This document shows positions 50,365 to 59,272 of a stretch of DNA of 64,000 bases, one piece after another. The stretch lies in assembly GCF_052180245.1 (NCBI RefSeq), contig NZ_CP197474.1, positions 434,001-498,000 of the forward strand, given 5' to 3'. The translations under genes were made by a program, and so were the position numbers. Origin of the DNA: Parapusillimonas sp013416435. GTDB taxonomy: Bacteria > Pseudomonadota > Gammaproteobacteria > Burkholderiales > Burkholderiaceae_B. The notes below the pieces were generated by a model. It did no database searches, was not told the origin of the DNA, and saw only the letters and a list, made by a program, of their open reading frames with translations. How positions within the stretch are numbered: position 1 is the first letter of the stretch; each line of letters opens with the position of its first letter.

Positions 50365-52011
50365 TCACTCCATGTGCGGATATCGATATTGCGTAGCCGG
50401 TACGAAGGTTTCCTTCACCGTGCGCGGCGATACCCAGCGCAACAGGTTCAGGGCTGATCCGGCCTTGTCGTTCGTGCCGCTGCGGCGGGCGCCGCCGAAG
50501 GGTTGCTGGCCGACGACCGCGCCGGTGGGTTTGTCGTTGATGTAGAAATTGCCCGCGGCATGGCGCAGGGCGCTGTTTGCTTCCTGGAGGGCTTGGCGGT
50601 CCTGCGCGAAGACCGCGCCGGTCAGGGCATAAGGGCTGGTTTCATCGACGAGCCGGAGTATGTCGGTCCAGCGTGCGTCGTCGTAGACATAAAGTGACAG
50701 CACCGGGCCGAAGATTTCCTCTTGCATCAGCACATGCCCCGGGTCGTCGACCTGCACCACGGTGGGCGAGACGAAATAGCCTTTGCTGGAATCGGTTGTG
50801 CCGCCGATCAGGATGCTGGCGCCGCCGTCTTGCCGCGCCAGGTCGATGTAGCGCGCAATGCGGCGGAAGGCCTTTTCATCGATGACGGCGCCCATGAAGT
50901 TGGACAGGTCCTGCACGCTGCCCATCTTGATGTCGGCAACCAGCTCCAGCAGACGGGCGCGCACAGTAGGCCAGATCGATGCGGGAACATAGGCGCGGGA
51001 CGCGGCGCTGCATTTCTGTCCCTGGTATTCGAAGGCGCCCCTTAGCAGCGCCACGGCGAGCGCTTCGACGTCGGCCGATGGGTGTGCAAGAACGAAATCC
51101 TTGCCGCCGGTTTCGCCCACTAGCCGCGGATAGCTCTTGTAGTTCTTCAGGTTCTGCGCTGCCTGCAGCCACAGCTGGTCGAAGACGGTGGTGGAGCCGG
51201 TGAAGTGCAGGCCCGCGAAATCGGGATGGCTGAAGACGCGCGCGCTGATGTCCGACGAATTGCCGGACACGAAATTGATGACGCCTGGAGGAAGCCCGGC
51301 TTCTTCCAGCAACTGCAGGAATAGATAGTTGCTGAGCGCCGCCGTGGCGGCGGGTTTCCAGATGACGGTATTGCCCATCAGCGCCGGTGCCGTTGCAAGA
51401 TTGCCGCCGATGGCCGTGAAGTTGAAAGGTGTCACCGCGTACACGAAGCCTTCGAGCGGCCGGTGGTCGGTCAAGTTACGCATGCCCCGGGATGAGTTCG
51501 GCTGCTGGGCCGTGATTTCCTGTGCGAACTGCACATTGAAGCGCAGGAAATCGATGAGCTCGCAAGCGGAATCGATTTCCGCTTGCTGGACGGTTTTGCT
51601 TTGGCCGAGCATGGTCGCGGCGTTCAGGCGCTGCCGGTACTTGTCGGCCAGCAAGTCGGCCGCCTTCAGAAATACCGCCGAGCGGTCCTGCAACGACCAT
51701 CGTGACCAGTCTTTGTGGGCTTTCATGGCAGCGTCGATGGCGAGCCCGATGTCTTTTTCTTCCGCTTGGCTGACCTTGGCCAAGGCATGGCCATGGTCGT
51801 GCGGAGAAACGAGCTTCGCCTGTGCAGCGGTTTCGACATGATCGCCGCCGATGACGAGCGGAATGCTGATCGCATTCTGGCTTTGGGATTCAAGTTCCTG
51901 TTGCAGGGCGCTGCGCTCGGGCGAACCAGGGGCGTAGCCAAGGATCGGTTCGTTTTGGGCTTTGAGGACAGGCCCGATTGCGCTGTCGAAGAGGGGAACA
52001 CTGCTGGTCAT
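50365..52011 (-). CDS. pruA: L-glutamate gamma-semialdehyde (pyrroline-5-carboxylate) dehydrogenase
   Basis: 548 residues, the usual length of the single-function P5C dehydrogenase. FNFTAIGGNLATAPALMGNT, HFTGSTTVFDQLW, ETGGKDFVLAHPSADV with the conserved Glu, FEYQGQKCSAASRAYVP with the catalytic Cys, and QQPFGGARRSGTNDKAGS are characteristic. Oxidises glutamate semialdehyde to glutamate, the last step of proline, ornithine or arginine breakdown. Divergent from a GntR regulator. Confidence 0.92.
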   Translation of the reverse strand: MTSSVPLFDSAIGPVLKAQNEPILGYAPGSPERSALQQELESQSQNAISIPLVIGGDHVETAAQAKLVSPHDHGHALAKVSQAEEKDIGLAIDAAMKAHKDWSRWSLQDRSAVFLKAADLLADKYRQRLNAATMLGQSKTVQQAEIDSACELIDFLRFNVQFAQEITAQQPNSSRGMRNLTDHRPLEGFVYAVTPFNFTAIGGNLATAPALMGNTVIWKPAATAALSNYLFLQLLEEAGLPPGVINFVSGNSSDISARVFSHPDFAGLHFTGSTTVFDQLWLQAAQNLKNYKSYPRLVGETGGKDFVLAHPSADVEALAVALLRGAFEYQGQKCSAASRAYVPASIWPTVRARLLELVADIKMGSVQDLSNFMGAVIDEKAFRRIARYIDLARQDGGASILIGGTTDSSKGYFVSPTVVQVDDPGHVLMQEEIFGPVLSLYVYDDARWTDILRLVDETSPYALTGAVFAQDRQALQEANSALRHAAGNFYINDKPTGAVVGQQPFGGARRSGTNDKAGSALNLLRWVSPRTVKETFVPATQYRYPHME

Positions 52012-52084
52012 TGCTGATGGGACTCACTGGCGAAGATTGATGAAGAGCTGCGGGGTGTCGTTTATTAGATATTATTTAACGAAA

Positions 52085-52094
52085 TGGTATACGA
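52085..52094. promoter_or_regulatory. Possible GntR/FCD operator
   Basis: TGGTATACGA fits the loose GntR half-site pattern GT-N-AC with a GTATAC core and lies in the divergent gap, 74 bp before the P5C dehydrogenase start. A single short site, so weak. Confidence 0.25.
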
Positions 52095-52209
52095 TTTTAA
52101 GGAACGTAATAAGTGCGCGTTTATACTAATACAGCGAAAAGGGGTGATGGGAAGGTATAGTACGGACGGGTTGCCGGCATGCCGGCTGGTCAGGGATTGA
52201 GCTGTTGAT

Positions 52210-52869
52210 ATGAAGAATGCTGCCAACAAGAAAACCACGGCGACGGATCGGGTCTACCAGGAATTGCGCAAACGGATCCTGGACGGCGCCTTGGCGGAAG
52301 GATCGCCGATACGCCAGGACGATATCGCCGCCGAGCTAGGCGTCAGCAAGATCCCGGTGCGCGAAGCGCTCATGCGTCTGCAGTCGGAAGGCCTGGTGTC
52401 GTTCACCCCCAATGCCGGCGCGACCGTCACTGTGCTGGCGGTCGCCGATTACGTGGAAATGCTCGATATGCGCATCGCGATCGAATGCCGGGCATTGGAA
52501 CTCGCGGTGCCGAATATGGCCGCATCGGACATCGCCCATGCGCGGGCATTGCTGGATGCCTACCACGCCGCAATGACCGAGGCGGACTGGAGCGACCTGA
52601 ACGCCCGTTTTCATGAATGCCTGTACGCACCCGCCAATCGGCCTCGGCTCGTTGCGCTGATCCAATCGGTGCAGGACCAGATGGGCAAGATCATGCGCCA
52701 GCGCGTCAGCGCGGTGGCGGGCCATGAACGATCGCACCGCGATCACGTGAAAATCCTGGATGCCTGTGAGCGTGGAGACGTCAACGACGCGGTGCTGCTG
52801 CTGAGACGGCACATCGAGCATACCCAACGGGAAGTCCAGGCTTATTTCCGGCGCAAGACGAAAGGCTAG
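52210..52869 (+). CDS. GntR-family regulator, FCD subfamily
   Basis: 219 residues: winged helix (DRVYQELRKRILDGALAEGS, IAAELGVSKIPVREALMRLQ) and FCD domain (LDMRIAIECRALELAVPNMA, HECLYAPANRPRLVALIQSV, HRDHVKILDACERGDVNDAV). Divergent from the P5C dehydrogenase gene. The last base of its stop codon is also the first base of a palindromic element. Confidence 0.93.
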   Translation: MKNAANKKTTATDRVYQELRKRILDGALAEGSPIRQDDIAAELGVSKIPVREALMRLQSEGLVSFTPNAGATVTVLAVADYVEMLDMRIAIECRALELAVPNMAASDIAHARALLDAYHAAMTEADWSDLNARFHECLYAPANRPRLVALIQSVQDQMGKIMRQRVSAVAGHERSHRDHVKILDACERGDVNDAVLLLRRHIEHTQREVQAYFRRKTKG

Positions 52870-53074
52870 GGGTCGGACCCCGTGCGGGGTCCGACCCCAT
52901 CACAACAAGTAGCCGCGTTTCATCAAGGGGTCCGACCCCGCATGGGGTCGGACCCCAGCACATCAAGTCAGCGGTGTCTCAACAAGGGGTCAGACCCCGC
53001 ATGGGGTCTGACCCCATCACATCAAGCCAACGGTGTCTCACGAAGGGGTCAGACCCCGTACGGGGTCTGACCCC
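52869..53074. repeat. Tandem array of four palindromic elements (CRISPR-like look)
   Basis: Copies at 52869-52898, 52927-52956, 52986-53015 and 53045-53074, at steps of 58, 59 and 59 bp. The 28-29-bp spacers are related to each other (CACATCAAGTCAGCGGTGTC and variants), so the array arose by tandem duplication of a 59-bp unit. The first two copies carry matched C/G arm variants. No cas genes nearby. Confidence 0.93.
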
Positions 53075-53084
53075 ACCCACCTGA

Positions 53085-54440
53085 TCAGCGAGAACGGGCC
53101 TTGTCCATGTAATCCAGCATGCCGTTGTACTGCGTGGCCACGGCGACGCCAAGATGGCGGAAGGCGTGGAAGGCGAAGGGCTGTATCGGTGTCGGGCGCA
53201 GCGGCATTTCTTCCGCCGGCAATCCCAGCAGGCGTTCGCCCAGCAGCTTGCCGATTGCGGTTGAAACCGCGATGCCGCGGCCGTTGCAGCCCAGGGCGCA
53301 GATCAGGTTGTCGCCGGCTTCATGGATATGCGGCATGTGGTCCTTGGTGACCGCGAAATAGCCGCTCCAGGCATATTCCCAATCCAGAGGCCCCAGATGG
53401 CCGAACATCCGCTCCGCCGCCTTGTGCAGCTTGCGCACGATGAAATCATGGCTCAGTCCCGCGGTGGCGCCGGCCCCGCCCATGACCAAACGATGGTCTG
53501 GTGAAATGCGAAACGAAGTGAGCAACCGCCGTGTGTCCGAAGCGCAATGACGCTGAGGCAGGATGGTGTCCAGATGCTTTTTCGATAGCGGCGCCGTAGC
53601 GACTTGCGCCGTGCGCACCGGGACCATGGATGTCTTCAAGCCGCCTACTATGTCGTTCGCATACGCCGCGGTGGCAACGATGACTTGCGGCGCGGTCGCA
53701 GTTGCGCCATTGGCGCAGGTGAGCACCCATAGACCGTCCTTCTTGTGCATGGAGGCGACGGGCGAGCGGACATAGAGTCCGGCGCCCTGCAACTGCGCCG
53801 CCCGCGCCAGGCCGCGCGCATAGGCCAATGGGTTGATGCAGCCGCCGCGACGGTCGATCCAGGCAGACTGGAAAATAGGGGTGCCCAGCATGGGCGCGAC
53901 GTCGGCAGGGGGAATCATTTCCGCCGGCGCGCCCAGTTCCGCCCAAAGCCGGCATCGCTCCTCGATCCGCTTGGCAGCGATATCCGTGTAGGCGGGCTGT
54001 ATCCAGCCATGGCGTAACGGGGAACAATCGATGCCGTGGGCGGCGATGGTGTCGAATACCAGCCCGGGAGCGTCGCCACCCCAAAGCGCCAGCTTGCGGC
54101 CGGCATCCTGGCCGTAGCGCTGACGCAGCACGTCCGGGTCCCATTTGAATCCGGGGATGACCTGGCCGTTATTGCGTCCCGATGCGCCCCAGCCGGGCTC
54201 GACGGCGTCCAGCACCGCCACGCGCTTGCCTGCCAAGCGTAGCGTCAAAGCCGCCATCAAGCCGGTAAAGCCGCCCCCGACGATGGCCACATCGAAGTCA
54301 TGCGCACCTTCCAATGAGGGGAAAGGCGGAAGCGGCGGCGTAATCGATGCCCAGAGACTATCGGGGAAGGCGGGCCGTTCTCCGGCCAGGAGCTGCGTGG
54401 AAGGCATGTTCGGATCGAGAATGAGAAGTCGGATTGACAT
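53085..54440 (-). CDS. FAD-dependent amine/amino-acid oxidoreductase (PuuB/DAO-like)
   Basis: 451 residues. FAD motif FDVAIVGGGFTGLMAALTLR and GWGASGRNNGQVIPGF, followed by INPLAYARGLARAAQLQGAG, DHRLVMGGAGATAGLSHDF, EYAWSGYFAVTKDHMPHIHE and CNGRGIAVSTAIGKLLGERL, as in gamma-glutamylputrescine oxidase-type proteins. Oxidises a C-N bond of an amine or amino acid, giving an aldehyde or imine. Its neighbour, the semialdehyde dehydrogenase at 50365, could process such a product (inference). Divergent from the VOC gene. Confidence 0.9.
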   Translation of the reverse strand: MSIRLLILDPNMPSTQLLAGERPAFPDSLWASITPPLPPFPSLEGAHDFDVAIVGGGFTGLMAALTLRLAGKRVAVLDAVEPGWGASGRNNGQVIPGFKWDPDVLRQRYGQDAGRKLALWGGDAPGLVFDTIAAHGIDCSPLRHGWIQPAYTDIAAKRIEERCRLWAELGAPAEMIPPADVAPMLGTPIFQSAWIDRRGGCINPLAYARGLARAAQLQGAGLYVRSPVASMHKKDGLWVLTCANGATATAPQVIVATAAYANDIVGGLKTSMVPVRTAQVATAPLSKKHLDTILPQRHCASDTRRLLTSFRISPDHRLVMGGAGATAGLSHDFIVRKLHKAAERMFGHLGPLDWEYAWSGYFAVTKDHMPHIHEAGDNLICALGCNGRGIAVSTAIGKLLGERLLGLPAEEMPLRPTPIQPFAFHAFRHLGVAVATQYNGMLDYMDKARSR

Positions 54441-54510
54441 GTTATCCTAAATCGGATCCAATCGTGCAAAAGATTAATCCGTTCAACTCCGCAGTATTCA
54501 GGACAGACTT

Positions 54511-55365
54511 ATGACCGCCAAAGTAGGAAGGGTAGACCACCCCGTCGTCGCCGTGCGCGATCTGCAACAGACTCGCGCCCAATATCAGAAGCTGGGCTTC
54601 GTGGTTCCACCCAGTGGCAAGCATCAGGAATGGGGAACGGAGAATCTGTGCATCATGTTTCCCCACGACTATCTGGAAATCCGCGGCATCGGCGACCCCG
54701 GCAAGTTTCTCGCGGGCGTGGACAAGTTCCTGGAAAAAGGCGAAGGGCTGTACAGCGTGGCCTTCAACGCCAAGAATGCCGATGAAAGCTACCAGGCGGG
54801 CATCGCGGCGGGTCTGGGCATAGAGCCGCCCAAGGACCTGAACCGGAAGCTGGTTCTCGAGGACAAGACCCTGGACCTTTATTTCCGTACGGTCATGCTG
54901 GATCACCGGCTTTACCCCGGGCTGACTCACGCCAATCTATGCGAGCATCTGTCCTCCGACACGTTGCGGCAACCGGGCTGGATGGACCACCCCAACGGCG
55001 TGACCGGCTTCGGCCGCCTGGTGGGCGTGGTGTCCGACTTCGACGAGGCCGAGGCGGCCTACGTCAAACTGCTGGGCGCTGACAACGTGCATCGCAGCGC
55101 CGAACGCATTCATCTGAACTTCGGCGAAGGCGCGGACATAGAGCTGATTTCGCCCGACGAGGCGGAACGGCGTGGCGACGCGCAGCAGAGCCTGGGCAAC
55201 GCCTATCTTGCTTCCGCCACCTTGCTGGTAAAGGATATTGCGCAGACCGAGGCGTGGTTCGTCGATCACGGAATCCGCTTTGACAAGGTGGATGACCGAA
55301 CCCTGGCCGTGGACCCCCGCGACGCTTGCGGCGCGCATCTGTATTTCAGGGGACAGACCCCGTAG
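54511..55365 (+). CDS. VOC-superfamily (glyoxalase-like) protein
   Basis: 284 residues with two VOC modules: RVDHPVVAVRDLQQTRAQYQ, ENLCIMFPHDYLEIRG in the first half and GFGRLVGVVSDFDEAEAAYV in the second. Matches the glyoxalase-like domain family of uncharacterised enzymes. Ribosome site AGGACAG. The stop codon lies at the centre of a palindromic element, which also codes for the final residues (RGQTP). Function unknown. Confidence 0.88.
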   Translation: MTAKVGRVDHPVVAVRDLQQTRAQYQKLGFVVPPSGKHQEWGTENLCIMFPHDYLEIRGIGDPGKFLAGVDKFLEKGEGLYSVAFNAKNADESYQAGIAAGLGIEPPKDLNRKLVLEDKTLDLYFRTVMLDHRLYPGLTHANLCEHLSSDTLRQPGWMDHPNGVTGFGRLVGVVSDFDEAEAAYVKLLGADNVHRSAERIHLNFGEGADIELISPDEAERRGDAQQSLGNAYLASATLLVKDIAQTEAWFVDHGIRFDKVDDRTLAVDPRDACGAHLYFRGQTP

Positions 55366-55506
55366 GGGGCCTAACCCCATCTCCGCCGCCGCGGGGTCAG
55401 ACCCCGCATGGGGTCTGTCCCCGTCTCCGCCGTCCCGGGGTCAGACCCATGGGTCTGACCCCACCTCCGCCGTTCCGGGGTCAGACCCCGCATAGGGTCT
55501 GACCCC
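55349..55506. repeat. Tandem array of four palindromic elements, 40-44-bp period
   Basis: Copies at 55349-55378 (degraded), 55393-55422, 55437-55462 (26 bp, centre shortened) and 55477-55506. Spacers of 14 bp are nearly identical (TCTCCGCCGTCCC-like), so this is a second duplicated array with a spacer unrelated to that at 52869. The first copy overlaps the end of the VOC gene. Confidence 0.92.
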
Positions 55507-55595
55507 TCAGCCCCCCGCCCGGTTCTCATTGACGATCCTGGAGTCCACCCGTTAGAGTAGCGGACGGATTTTCGATACGCCTAGAAGGGATAATA

Positions 55596-57137
55596 ATGAG
55601 CAATTGGAGCGCGGGCTATGTGGCTGACATCGGCTACACCTATGGGTACTACACTGAACTGAATCCCCTGCGGGTGGGCTTGGCTTTCTTGAACGCCGGG
55701 CTGTCCATGCCCGAAGTGGGTCACGCTTGTGAGCTGGGATTCGGGCAAGGGCTCAGCGCCAATATCCATGCCTGCGCCTCCGTGGTGAAATGGCATGGCA
55801 CCGATTTCAACCCTGCCCAGGCGGGGTTTGCGCAGGAACTGTCCGCCGTGTCGGGATCGGGGGCGGCGCTGCACGATGATGCTTTCGCCGAATTCGCCAA
55901 TCGCCCGGACCTTCCCGATTTCGACTACATCGGGCTGCATGGCATCTGGAGCTGGATCAGCGATGAGAACCGCGCCGTTATCGTGGATTTCATCCGCCGC
56001 AAGCTGAAGGTGGGCGGCGTGCTTTATATCAGCTACAACACCTTGCCAGGCTGGGCGGCATTTGCGCCGATGCGCCATCTGATGGCCGAGCACGCGGAAG
56101 TGCTGGGCGCCGAAGGCCGCGGCATCGTCAGCCGGATCGACGGCGCCATTGAGTTCGCCGAAGGGCTGCTGGCCACCAACCCCCTGTTCTCCAGGGCGAA
56201 TCCCTTGGTCGGCGAACGCATCAAGAAGCTGAAGGAACAGAATCGCCATTACCTGGCGCACGAATACTTCAACCGCGACTGGCACCCCATGCACTTTGCC
56301 ACCATGGCCGAATGGCTGGAGCCCGCCAAAGTCCAGTATGCATGCTCCGCCCACTACCTCGACCACATCGAGGCGGTGAATCTATCGGCGGAGCAGCAGG
56401 CTTTCCTCAAGGAGATCCCGGATCCCATGTTCCGTGAAAGCGTGCGCGACTTCATGGTGAACCAGCAGTTCCGGCGCGATTACTGGGTGAAGGGGGCCCG
56501 GCGCATTACTCCGTTCGAACAGGCGCAGGCCCTGCGGCAACAGAAAGTGATGCTGGTCACGCCAAGGGCGGACGTCTCCATGAAGGTCAATGGCGCGCTG
56601 GGCGAAGCCACGTTGAATGAAGGCGTCTACGTGCCCTTGCTGGACGCGCTGGCCGACCACAAGACGCGTACGCTGGCTCAACTGGAGCAATCCTTGTCTG
56701 AAAAAGGCGTGACATTCGCGCAGATCATCCAGGCGATCATGGTACTGGTCGGGGCGGGAACGCTGGCGGTGGCCGCCGCGGAAGACAATCAGATAAGCAA
56801 AGCCAGGAAACACACCGACAAGCTGAATGCGCATTTGATGCTCAAAGCCCGCAGCATGGGCGACATCAGCTACCTGGCCAGCCCCGTCACCGGCGGCGGC
56901 GTGATGGTCGGCCGCTTCCAGCAGCTCTTCCTCCTGGCGCTGTCGCAGGGCAAGAAACAGCCTGCCGAATGGGCACAATACGCATGGCAGATCCTGGCCG
57001 CGCAAGGCCAGAAAATCGTCAAGGAAGGCGCCACCCTTGAAACGGCCGAGGAAAACCTGGCTGAACTTACCAATCAGGCCACCGCCTTTGCACAGAAGCA
57101 ACTGCCTGTGTTGAGGGCACTGCAAATTGCGGGGTAG
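55596..57137 (+). CDS. SAM-dependent methyltransferase with methyltransferase regulatory domain
   Basis: 513 residues. N-terminal Rossmann methyltransferase with SAM motif ACELGFGQGLSANIHA, followed by FDYIGLHGIWSWISDENRAV and VGGVLYISYNTLPGWAAFAP, then the MethyTransf_Reg domain (MFRESVRDFMVNQQFRRDYW). Such two-domain methyltransferases are often encoded near surface proteins or glycans. The acceptor is unknown. Ribosome site AAGGGATAAT. Confidence 0.9.
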   Translation: MSNWSAGYVADIGYTYGYYTELNPLRVGLAFLNAGLSMPEVGHACELGFGQGLSANIHACASVVKWHGTDFNPAQAGFAQELSAVSGSGAALHDDAFAEFANRPDLPDFDYIGLHGIWSWISDENRAVIVDFIRRKLKVGGVLYISYNTLPGWAAFAPMRHLMAEHAEVLGAEGRGIVSRIDGAIEFAEGLLATNPLFSRANPLVGERIKKLKEQNRHYLAHEYFNRDWHPMHFATMAEWLEPAKVQYACSAHYLDHIEAVNLSAEQQAFLKEIPDPMFRESVRDFMVNQQFRRDYWVKGARRITPFEQAQALRQQKVMLVTPRADVSMKVNGALGEATLNEGVYVPLLDALADHKTRTLAQLEQSLSEKGVTFAQIIQAIMVLVGAGTLAVAAAEDNQISKARKHTDKLNAHLMLKARSMGDISYLASPVTGGGVMVGRFQQLFLLALSQGKKQPAEWAQYAWQILAAQGQKIVKEGATLETAEENLAELTNQATAFAQKQLPVLRALQIAG

Positions 57138-57145
57138 TTGGAGTT

Positions 57146-57215
57146 GGGGTCGGACCCTGTAGGGTCCGACCCTTTGTGCCGCCGAGGGGTCAGACCCCGT
57201 ACGGGGTCTGACCCC
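57146..57215. repeat. Two palindromic elements (57146-57172, 57186-57215)
   Basis: The first is a shortened 27-bp copy with arms GGGGTCGGACCC and GGGTCCGACCCT; the second is the perfect GTAC form. Between convergent genes. Confidence 0.92.
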
Positions 57216-57229
57216 TCAGGGTTTCGAGG

Positions 57230-58078
57230 CTACCTTGCTGCACTTACTTCTTGCCGCTGGACGCCGAGCCCAGTGCCGCCCAAAGTCACCACATCTCCCG
57301 CGTTCAAGTAGCGCGGAGGGTTGAAGCCCATGCCTACACCGTGAGGTGTGCCTGTCAATATAACGTCTCCGGCGTCAAGCGTCATGACTTGGCTGCAATA
57401 GCTGACAATCTGAGCGCAGCTAAAAATCATGTTGGAGGTATGCCCGGCTTGCATGCGTTCACCGTTGACATCAAGCCAGAGTTCAAGCTGTTGGGGGTCG
57501 GCTATCTCATCGCAGGTGGTAAGGTAAGGCCCGAGTGGGCCAAAAGTATCGAACCCTTTGCCTTTGCTCCATTGTCCGCCGCTGCGTTCCATTTGATAGC
57601 TACGCTCGGACACGTCATTGGCAAGCGTGTATCCGGCTACGTACTTCAACGCATCTTCTTCGTTTACCCTGCGCGCCTGTTGACCAATGACGATGGCAAG
57701 TTCAACTTCCCAATCCACCTTGGAGCAGCCAGGCGGAATGCTGATCCCGTCGTTTGGTCCCACAATGCTGCTATGCCACTTTGTAAACATTATGGGCTCG
57801 GATGGTAGCGGAAGCTTCGCTTCTTTGGCATGGTCATGGTAGTTGAGTCCAATGGCAACGATATTTCGCATCCCGGTCCAAGGCGTCCCTAGGCGGACAG
57901 AGTTGTCGATGATAGGAAGGAGGGCGGAGTCGATGGCCTTCAAGGCTTGCAGACCTGCAGGTTGCAAAGTCTTTATGGAAATATCATCGAGGATCCCAGA
58001 CAGATCCCGGATATTTCCGCTGTCATCCAGCAGGCCAGGGCGTTCAGCGCCCGCTGGTCCGTAGCGTAAAAGTTTCAT
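57230..58078 (-). CDS. Fumarylacetoacetate-hydrolase-family protein
   Basis: 282 residues: MRNIVAIGLNYHDHAKEA, metal ligands in VDWEVELAIVIGQQ, LANDVSERSYQMERSGGQWS, GKGFDTFGPLGPYL and GDVILTGTPHGVGMG. Closest in style to the sugar-acid/diketo-acid hydrolases. ATG at 58078; no strong ribosome site, but only 7 bp after the CoA-transferase gene. Last gene of the HMG-CoA-lyase operon. Confidence 0.92.
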   Translation of the reverse strand: MKLLRYGPAGAERPGLLDDSGNIRDLSGILDDISIKTLQPAGLQALKAIDSALLPIIDNSVRLGTPWTGMRNIVAIGLNYHDHAKEAKLPLPSEPIMFTKWHSSIVGPNDGISIPPGCSKVDWEVELAIVIGQQARRVNEEDALKYVAGYTLANDVSERSYQMERSGGQWSKGKGFDTFGPLGPYLTTCDEIADPQQLELWLDVNGERMQAGHTSNMIFSCAQIVSYCSQVMTLDAGDVILTGTPHGVGMGFNPPRYLNAGDVVTLGGTGLGVQRQEVSAAR

Positions 58079-58085
58079 GGTGTCA

Positions 58086-59231
58086 CTAATTTTCTTGGTA
58101 GGGTGCAAAAACTTCGGCGGTATGTTCGCCCAGTTTTGGCGCGGGTCGACGAAAAGGAGGGCGGCTATGGTCAAAGGCAACAGGCAAGCCCAATATTTTC
58201 CCCATGCCATCGGGGGAGTCTTGGAACATGTCCAGCGCGAGCGCATGGGGATCGCTCACGACTTCATCGATGGTTTTGATTGGGCTGCACGGAACGCCGG
58301 ATGCCTCCAGCAGGGCAAGCCATGAGTCGGATGTCCCGGACTTCAGAATAGGTTCCAGTATGTCCAGCAAAGCAGCCTTATTTGCCACACGTCCCTTATT
58401 GGAAGAGAATCGTGCATCAGTGACCAGGTCCACACGATTAATCGCACGACACAATTTCTTGAAATTATTGTCGTTGCCAGCGGCGATCATGATGAAGGAG
58501 TCGGCGGTGGCAAAAGCCTGGTAGGGCGCCATCATCGCGAGGCCGGAGCCTTCGCGCTTCGGTACCTCGCCCGAAGCGTCAAATGAAGCATACTGGACAG
58601 TCAACCAGCCTAGAGCGGTTTCAAATAGCGACGTATCTACGACGCCGCCAAATCCCGTGCGAGTCCGTTCCCGGCAAGCCGCCTGAATCCCGATTACCGC
58701 CCACATTCCAGCTGCCATGTCAGTGATAGACACGCCCACCCGCACGGGAGGCCTACCTTCTTCCCCCATGATACTCATAATGCCTGTGTACGCTTGCATC
58801 AATGGGTCGTATCCCGGCCTGTCCCGCTTCGGGCCAACACGTCCAAAAGCGCCGACATTGCAATACACAAGTTCCGGTTTTGCCGAAAGCAACTCGTTTG
58901 CACCAAAGCCAAGCTTTTCCATGGCGCCGAATTTGAGATTATGCAGTACTACATCGGCTTGATCGAGTATGAGGCGTCGAAGGAGCTCTGCGTCCTTCTG
59001 GTCCTTCAGATCTAGTGAAACGCTGCGCTTCCCCCTATTGAGGGATTGATAGACCGCTGAGGTCTCGCCCCGGAATGGCGGCATTCCTCGGGTGTAGTCG
59101 CCGGTATCCGGGTTTTCGACCTTGATGACATTTGCTCCCAACTCCGCCAATATCATTCCGGCATACGGAGCGGCAACGGTATGGCCGATTTCAATGACGG
59201 TAATCCCTTGCAGGGGCTGTGTCGATAACAT
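58086..59231 (-). CDS. Class III CoA-transferase (CaiB/BaiF family)
   Basis: 381 residues: GITVIEIGHTVAAPYAGMIL, AELGANVIKVENPDTGDYTR, RGKRSVSLDLKDQKD, with Asp171 in SITDMAAGMW at the catalytic position. Attaches CoA to a carboxylic acid, here probably the substrate of the enoyl-CoA hydratase and HMG-CoA-lyase-type enzymes in the same operon (inference). More AT-rich than the two other CoA-transferases in the window. Confidence 0.93.
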   Translation of the reverse strand: MLSTQPLQGITVIEIGHTVAAPYAGMILAELGANVIKVENPDTGDYTRGMPPFRGETSAVYQSLNRGKRSVSLDLKDQKDAELLRRLILDQADVVLHNLKFGAMEKLGFGANELLSAKPELVYCNVGAFGRVGPKRDRPGYDPLMQAYTGIMSIMGEEGRPPVRVGVSITDMAAGMWAVIGIQAACRERTRTGFGGVVDTSLFETALGWLTVQYASFDASGEVPKREGSGLAMMAPYQAFATADSFIMIAAGNDNNFKKLCRAINRVDLVTDARFSSNKGRVANKAALLDILEPILKSGTSDSWLALLEASGVPCSPIKTIDEVVSDPHALALDMFQDSPDGMGKILGLPVAFDHSRPPFRRPAPKLGEHTAEVFAPYQEN

Positions 59232-59272
59232 GGCTTGCCTCTAGTATCTGAATATTTGGGCGCTCAAAGAGC

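Noticed and set aside
49202..50368. N-terminally extended Bug protein (388 residues)
   Set aside because: The extra 57 residues are translated palindromic elements; a signal peptide and AAGGAG site define the start at 50197.
52869..53074. Possible CRISPR array (30-bp repeats, 28-29-bp spacers)
   Set aside because: The spacers are near-copies of each other, the repeat is the same palindrome scattered through the window, and there are no cas genes.
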